From Guillardia theta CCMP2712 (lineage: Eukaryota > Cryptophyceae > Pyrenomonadales > Geminigeraceae), in the NCBI RefSeq assembly GCF_000315625.1, contig NW_005434669.1, positions 323,558-371,206 on the forward strand: a DNA stretch of 47,649 nucleotides, read 5' to 3'. The position numbers and the translations under genes are program-made. Of this stretch, positions 43,452 to 47,649 are shown in pieces. The first letter of the stretch is position 1. Each line of letters opens with the position of its first letter. The notes under the pieces are model-generated. The model was not told the DNA's origin. It was given only the letters and a program-made list of their open reading frames with translations, and ran no database searches.

Positions 43452-45408
43452 ATGGGCTCGCCAACCAACTTCCTGGTCGTCTTGATGCTCTGCTTGAAGA
43501 TCTCGCTATGCGCTCAGGCTGACGTGATCGCTGGGACGCCCGCCCATGTTGCCTCCAACCCGGCCGGCGTCTGCGCCGGTCAGCAGGGGTATTCATTCCT
43601 GAAGACAGTTCTACGCGGAGCGGGTGCACGGAACAAATGGAGGAGGAAGATGAATAAGAACAAACAGCAGAACCAGAAGCCCAACATGTCTGGAAACAAC
43701 CAGAACACAAGGTCTGACATCATTCGCGAGGGTTGTATGAGGTTGACGATTGTATCCAAAATAGGCGAGACTCACAGGGTTCAGCATCACATCAATCATC
43801 CAACCAAGGCAACAAGCCAAGGTCAGGAGGTTTCCATGTGGACAAGGTTTTTGAACGGATGCTGTAGGCAACACGGGGGATGGCAAAAGGGATATCGCAG
43901 TCCGAACCAGCAGGTGGATCGATGTTGTCATTGTGACAACAATGCGAGGCTGAGACGAATCATGTGATCAGTTTCAAAAGCGGCGCCAAGAGTTCTTCTC
44001 TGCCAGTGAAGCATACAGTTCTGGTGGAGACTTTGAAGAGTTTGACATGGGGGACAGTGACATGCAATCTGACAGCGATGTGAGTTTTGTTTGCCTTGTA
44101 GTAATCGCTTGCTGAGCACTGCGGTTCAGGATGAATACAGTGACTCTGAAGGATTTAGCTCGTGAGTCACGTTTGAATCCCACGGAAGTTGCTGAAAGTC
44201 GATTCAGGGAGGGCTCTACCATTTATGTTGATTCCCAAGGAAATCCCGTCGAAGGATCAGACAGGTAGGCAGGCAACTTTGCGAGCCAAGACTTTGGTTG
44301 TTGTCCTTGAATCTCTCCCTCTTCTTCCATCTTCTGACATCACTGCTTCTGTTCCCTTTTCTCTGCTACCTGCTCTTGGACAACACAGCATGCAAGTACC
44401 TTCCGGAGAGGTTTGTCCTCGAATTGAGAACGAAATCGAATTGACAGTCACTGTCTCCAACTACAGGTCAACAACACCCGGTGCTACGACGTACTGGGGA
44501 TCTCGAAGAATGCGACTGTAGATGACATTAAAAAGGCCTACAAGAAGCTTGCGCTCAAGTCTGCTTTCTTCGTGACCCGGTTGTACGTGCTGAAAGGATC
44601 CAGGTGGCATCCTGACAAGAACCCTCATAACAAGACAGCGGCAGAAGAAATGTTCAAGAAGGTTGAAGCTGTCCTATGATGCAAACATTCCTGACGGCGC
44701 GTCATAGGTGACGGATGCATACGCAATCTTGAGCGACCCCGAGAAGAAGAAGGTTGTTCCCTCGAAGAGATTCGGCTTCTGCCGTGCAAACTGATTTCTT
44801 CCTTGACAGCTTTATGACGCACAAGGCGAAGCCGCGTTCGGAGGCGATGAAGGAGACGACAGTGGTGGTGGGCAAGGGTTCGTGAATCCTCAAGATATTT
44901 TCAATGCCTTCTTCAGTGGAGCTGGTGAGTAGCAACCCCGTCCCCTTTTCCTCTGAAATAATCTCCTCCCCTCTCCTTCCTTCTGCCAATTGCTCTCATT
45001 CTCTTTCTGCTACCCCCCCCCCCCCCCCCTCCCACTGTCGTTTCCGGCCTCTCCCAACTCTTGACTTTCCCAACTCTTAACCAGGAGGGATTTTCGGCTT
45101 CGACGATGCTGGCAGTCAATCAGGTACCTCTTGTGAATGTCCCACGTGCCCCCGGCTCATTCCCAGCAGAGGAAGTTGTCTTCATGGATTATGAAGTCCC
45201 GAGGTAGTCCGACTTTCTTCTCCTCGTCCTCGTCACCCGTTGATTTTCTCCCAGATATGGCTCCATGCCTTCCAACGGATACTTCTATGTACACAAGGAT
45301 GGGCCGCAGAATCGAGGCGCTGCCAGGGGACGAGGACGAGGAGGCGCGAAGAATCAACGGAGAAACAATGGTTGGGACAAGCTCCTCCCCTCTGCAATGT
45401 TGAGCTAA
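43452..45408 (+). CDS. J-domain (DnaJ/Hsp40) protein with signal peptide
   Basis: J proteins stimulate Hsp70 ATPase. Start ATG 43452-43454, stop TAA 45406-45408; about 13 exons. Order: signal peptide ([18 protein letters not shown]); a basic Asn/Gln/Ser-rich linker ([20 protein letters not shown], then a Gly/Ser/Asn part ending GGFHVDK); an acidic stretch ([19 protein letters not shown]); [17 protein letters not shown]; then the J-domain in four exons: [26 protein letters not shown] joined to [15 protein letters not shown] with the HPD triad, [15 protein letters not shown] and [16 protein letters not shown]. After it come [35 protein letters not shown] and a basic [15 protein letters not shown] tail ending LPSAMLS. 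There is no Cys-rich zinc finger, so it is a class C J protein. The signal peptide points to the ER or a complex-plastid compartment; there is no KDEL-type tail. Phases agree across the junctions tested. Confidence 0.85.
45013..45029. repeat. Poly-C tract in an intron
   Basis: Seventeen consecutive C within an intron of the J-domain gene, next to a pyrimidine-rich acceptor region. Confidence 0.9.
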
Positions 45409-46801
45409 GATGGTCTCTGAGCAGGGCAAGGAGGGGACAGAAATTCGTTCCGGGGACAGGGAAAGAGAGGGATGAGCAAGGGGCGACGTTAATGCCTCAT
45501 GAAAACTTGAGATTCGGAGTATCAGAGCTACGAGATTATCCGCCGTGGAGATATTGTTTTAAGAGCTAGGTGCTCTTCAATGAAAATGTTAGCGTAAAGG
45601 TTCCTTGGACTCTGTTCCGAAATCAGATGATGGCCGCCGGGCTACCGGCGTACGGTGCCTGACGGCCAGATGATAACACCGTCTGACAGTGACGTACCGC
45701 CGGAGAATGGCCCGCCTTGTCACTGAGCACTCCGAGCCAGGGCCTGTACTACTACCGTGACTCGTGACGGTAAGAGCCGGGGCCCGATCGGACCTGCGGC
45801 GGCCGCCGGGGCCGGGATGGCCCCGGCTGCGGCGGCCCCGGGCCGGCCCGGATGCCACCGTGTGGACTTGCCCACTCACTACTGTAGTACGTCCTAGTAG
45901 ATTTTGAAAGGAGGGGTGGATTGTCACAGCTGGGGTGGGTAGGAAACTGGAGGTTAACAGATTGTCTGTAAACAAGGGTACTTTGAGGAGAAATGTAGGG
46001 GTTATAATTGGGTGGGGTGGTAGAGAAGGAGGGGTGAATGGGGGTGGTTAATGGGGTTATCACGTCCGGGCTGCGGGTCTGAGAGACGTGCATGTCGGGG
46101 AGTGTCGAGGGGAGGGAGAGGAGACAGGAGACAGGGGACAGGAGAGAGAGGGAAGGGAGAGGAGACAGGAGACTGGAGAGAGAGGGGGAAGTGACAGGAG
46201 AAAGGATAGAAGGGGAAGGAGAGGAGAGAGGGGGGAGGCGGGGGCGGAGAGGGGGACAAAGTGTGTGTGTGTGTGTGTGTGTGTGTGGAAAGAGAGAGAG
46301 GGAGGGAGGGGAGAGAGAGGAGGGAGAGGAGAGTGAAGAGTATAGTGCGAGAGAGGGAAAGGGGAGAAAGACACGAGGAAGGTGAGGTAGCTGAGGTAAG
46401 TGAGTAAGGACCGAGTAGATCAGAGGAGAGGAGAGAAAAGAGAAGAGAGAGGGGAGAGGGGAGAGGAGAGGGAGGATGATTAAGGAGACGAGAGTGAGCA
46501 GAGCAAGAGTGAGCAGAGCGAGAGTGAGCAGAGCAGAGCCAAGCAGAGAGACGAGAGTAGGGCAGAGAGAAGTTTTGATCGAGAATAGGACATGAGCATG
46601 TGGAAAAGAAGATTTGAGTAGGACCGATATGTTGGGAGATTCGAAAGTTCTGCAGGGAGGAAGCGAGATCATGGATGGAAGTACGTTTTCACGTTGAGAG
46701 CAGATTTGATTCAAAGGATTCGCCTGGAGTATGTTCACCCTAAGGAAACGAGCAGAGGCCGAGTTGCCGAAGCCAGGTCAGCAGCGGCTGATGGAGCATG
46801 G
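45409..46801. other. Intergenic region: GC-rich block, G-runs, purine minisatellite
   Basis: About 1.4 kb. A GGCC/CCGG-rich block (about 45770-45856) is followed by GGGGTGGG-type sequence (45910-46060), a long GAGAGGGA-type purine stretch (about 46100-46480) holding a (GT)13 tract at about 46262-46287, and GAGCAGAGC repeats (46495-46550). No exon is supported before the last gene; its true start could lie slightly upstream. Confidence 0.55.
46262..46287. repeat. (GT)13 microsatellite
   Basis: Thirteen GT units inside a purine-rich tract. Confidence 0.9.
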
Positions 46802-47649
46802 ATGTTTGATCGTGCTACGTTGCAGTGCCCTCGAGCTCCGCTTCCGAGACTCGAAGCAGAAGTAGCAAGAAGGGTCCCGGCTTCTTCCTCTATGTGAGGG
46901 AGGGAAGGGGAGGGAGGGGAGGGAGGGAAGGGGAGGGGAGAAGGGAGGGAAAAAGAAAAGGGAGGGAGAGGAGGAGAGGGAGGGAAAAAAGGGAGAGGAG
47001 GAGGGTTTCAGCCATTGAGTGCATCCTCAAGGCTGTCGGCGCTCTGGCGATCATGATATGCTTCGAGACCTACTGGACCATGAACGCGATGGGGGTCTCG
47101 CTAATCGACTACGTCGGGAACTCCACCGTTGTGGAGGAGACGTACAAAACACGTGAGGGAGGGCTGTTGTGTCTGAATACAGCTGGCAGGATCAACATCG
47201 ACTTGATGGAGACAGCGCTGATCTCCGAGGGGAAGCCTGCTACCTCCGACGTCGACGGGAACCTTGGTGTGTCATCCCCTTCCTCCCTGCCGCAGCCAAA
47301 TCGAAGGCTGAGTCATGGTGCAGGGAAGGCGCAGGTGGTGACGTCAGAGTCCGTTGCGGTATGAGATCCCCTCTTTCTTTCCCTGTCCCTCCCGGCCGCC
47401 CGGCTCGGGGCCTCCCACCTTTCCCGACTCAGTCTGTTCAACTCGATTGAGCTGAACTTGTGGGATGATGGCAGGACTGGCTCAAAGATAGGTGGCAAGC
47501 TGCGAAAGACATGTCGGGTGAGACCTTCCTGTTGTCTCCGCTCTCTGATGAATTAGTTTGCAGGAAACCCCATCGAGGGTGAACATTGGATCGAGGTGGG
47601 AGGAGAGGAGGGATGGAAATGGATGAGGGGGAAGGAATCTTTCACAAGA
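46802..47649 (+). CDS. Single-span membrane protein, 3' end beyond the window
   Basis: Not recognised. First in-frame ATG at 46802 (MFDRATLQCPRAPLPRLEAE); the frame is open further upstream. A purine-rich intron (about 46897-47005, phase 2) leads to an exon with a hydrophobic helix (AIECILKAVGALAIMICFE) followed by YWTMNAMGVSLIDYVGNST, which looks like a type II signal anchor with a possible N-glycosylation site. The exon stays open through INIDLMETALISEGKPATSD to a donor at about 47359. Next come DWLKDRWQAAKDMS (about 47475-47519) and GNPIEGEHWIE (about 47563-47597), spliced in phase. This would suit a Golgi or ER lumenal protein, but no catalytic motif is visible in the part present. Confidence 0.55.

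Noticed and set aside
45752-46738. A 328-codon minus-strand Ser/Leu/Pro frame
   Set aside because: It lies over a purine-rich minisatellite and GC block with no splice or family support.
47169-47600. Discoidin (F5/8C) domain in the last gene (EGKPATSDVDGN, GEHWIE)
   Set aside because: The resemblance is limited to a few residues and the stretch between them does not fit the module.
1-47649. tRNA, rRNA, CRISPR array, bacterial operon signals, intact transposon
   Set aside because: No TPsiC-like tRNA motif, rRNA core sequence, spaced direct-repeat array or transposase/reverse-transcriptase motif was seen. Absence by eye is not proof, especially for small RNAs.

Overview
Organism and why. This is intron-dense nuclear DNA of a protist. 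Genes are cut into many exons (about 16 in the aminotransferase gene) by short introns; those measured by hand are often 42-50 nt. Most are GT-AG, but at least two are GC-AG. Introns and spacers are full of microsatellites and purine/pyrimidine minisatellites. The gene set (tektin, a polycystin-like channel, an M11/gametolysin-type metalloprotease, a PPi-type PEP carboxykinase, and metabolic enzymes with secretory-type leaders, one followed by an LRMRGG motif) fits a flagellated alga with a complex plastid. A cryptophyte such as Guillardia is my best guess. That is inference from style; no marker gene proves it.

Layout. 1-3065 (-): 3'-incomplete coiled-coil gene of many small phase-0 exons. 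3170-3201: perfect 32-bp palindrome. 3968-6323 (+): NFKBIL1-like ankyrin protein. 6404-11002 (-): pyrophosphate-type PEP carboxykinase in ten exons. 12456-14775 (+): aspartate aminotransferase, divergent from it across 1.45 kb. 15055-21344 (-): long gene with a Lys/Glu-rich N-terminus and a Gln-rich body. 23257-24023 (-): small basic/acidic protein. 25857-27647 (-): tektin. 29369-31110 (+): two Kre9/KNH-like Ig-fold domains. 31360-34989 (-): secreted M11-like metalloprotease with two discoidin-like modules. About 36475-41900 (-): polycystin-like channel with an unresolved 5' end. 43452-45408 (+): J-domain protein with a signal peptide. 46802 to the end (+): incomplete membrane protein.

How genes may work together. 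The clearest pairing is PPi-PEPCK and aspartate aminotransferase. They are head-to-head neighbours acting on the same metabolite, oxaloacetate, and both begin with signal-peptide-like leaders. Together they could interconvert PEP, CO2, oxaloacetate and aspartate inside an endomembrane or plastid-associated compartment without spending nucleotide triphosphate at the PEPCK step. Tektin and the polycystin-like channel both suit a flagellum. The M11 protease and the KNH-domain protein suggest surface-matrix biology.

Limits. Exon boundaries were read by eye from splice signals, phase and protein sense. Spans of multi-exon genes are firm where start and stop are named; individual junctions may shift. 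Nothing was checked against a database.
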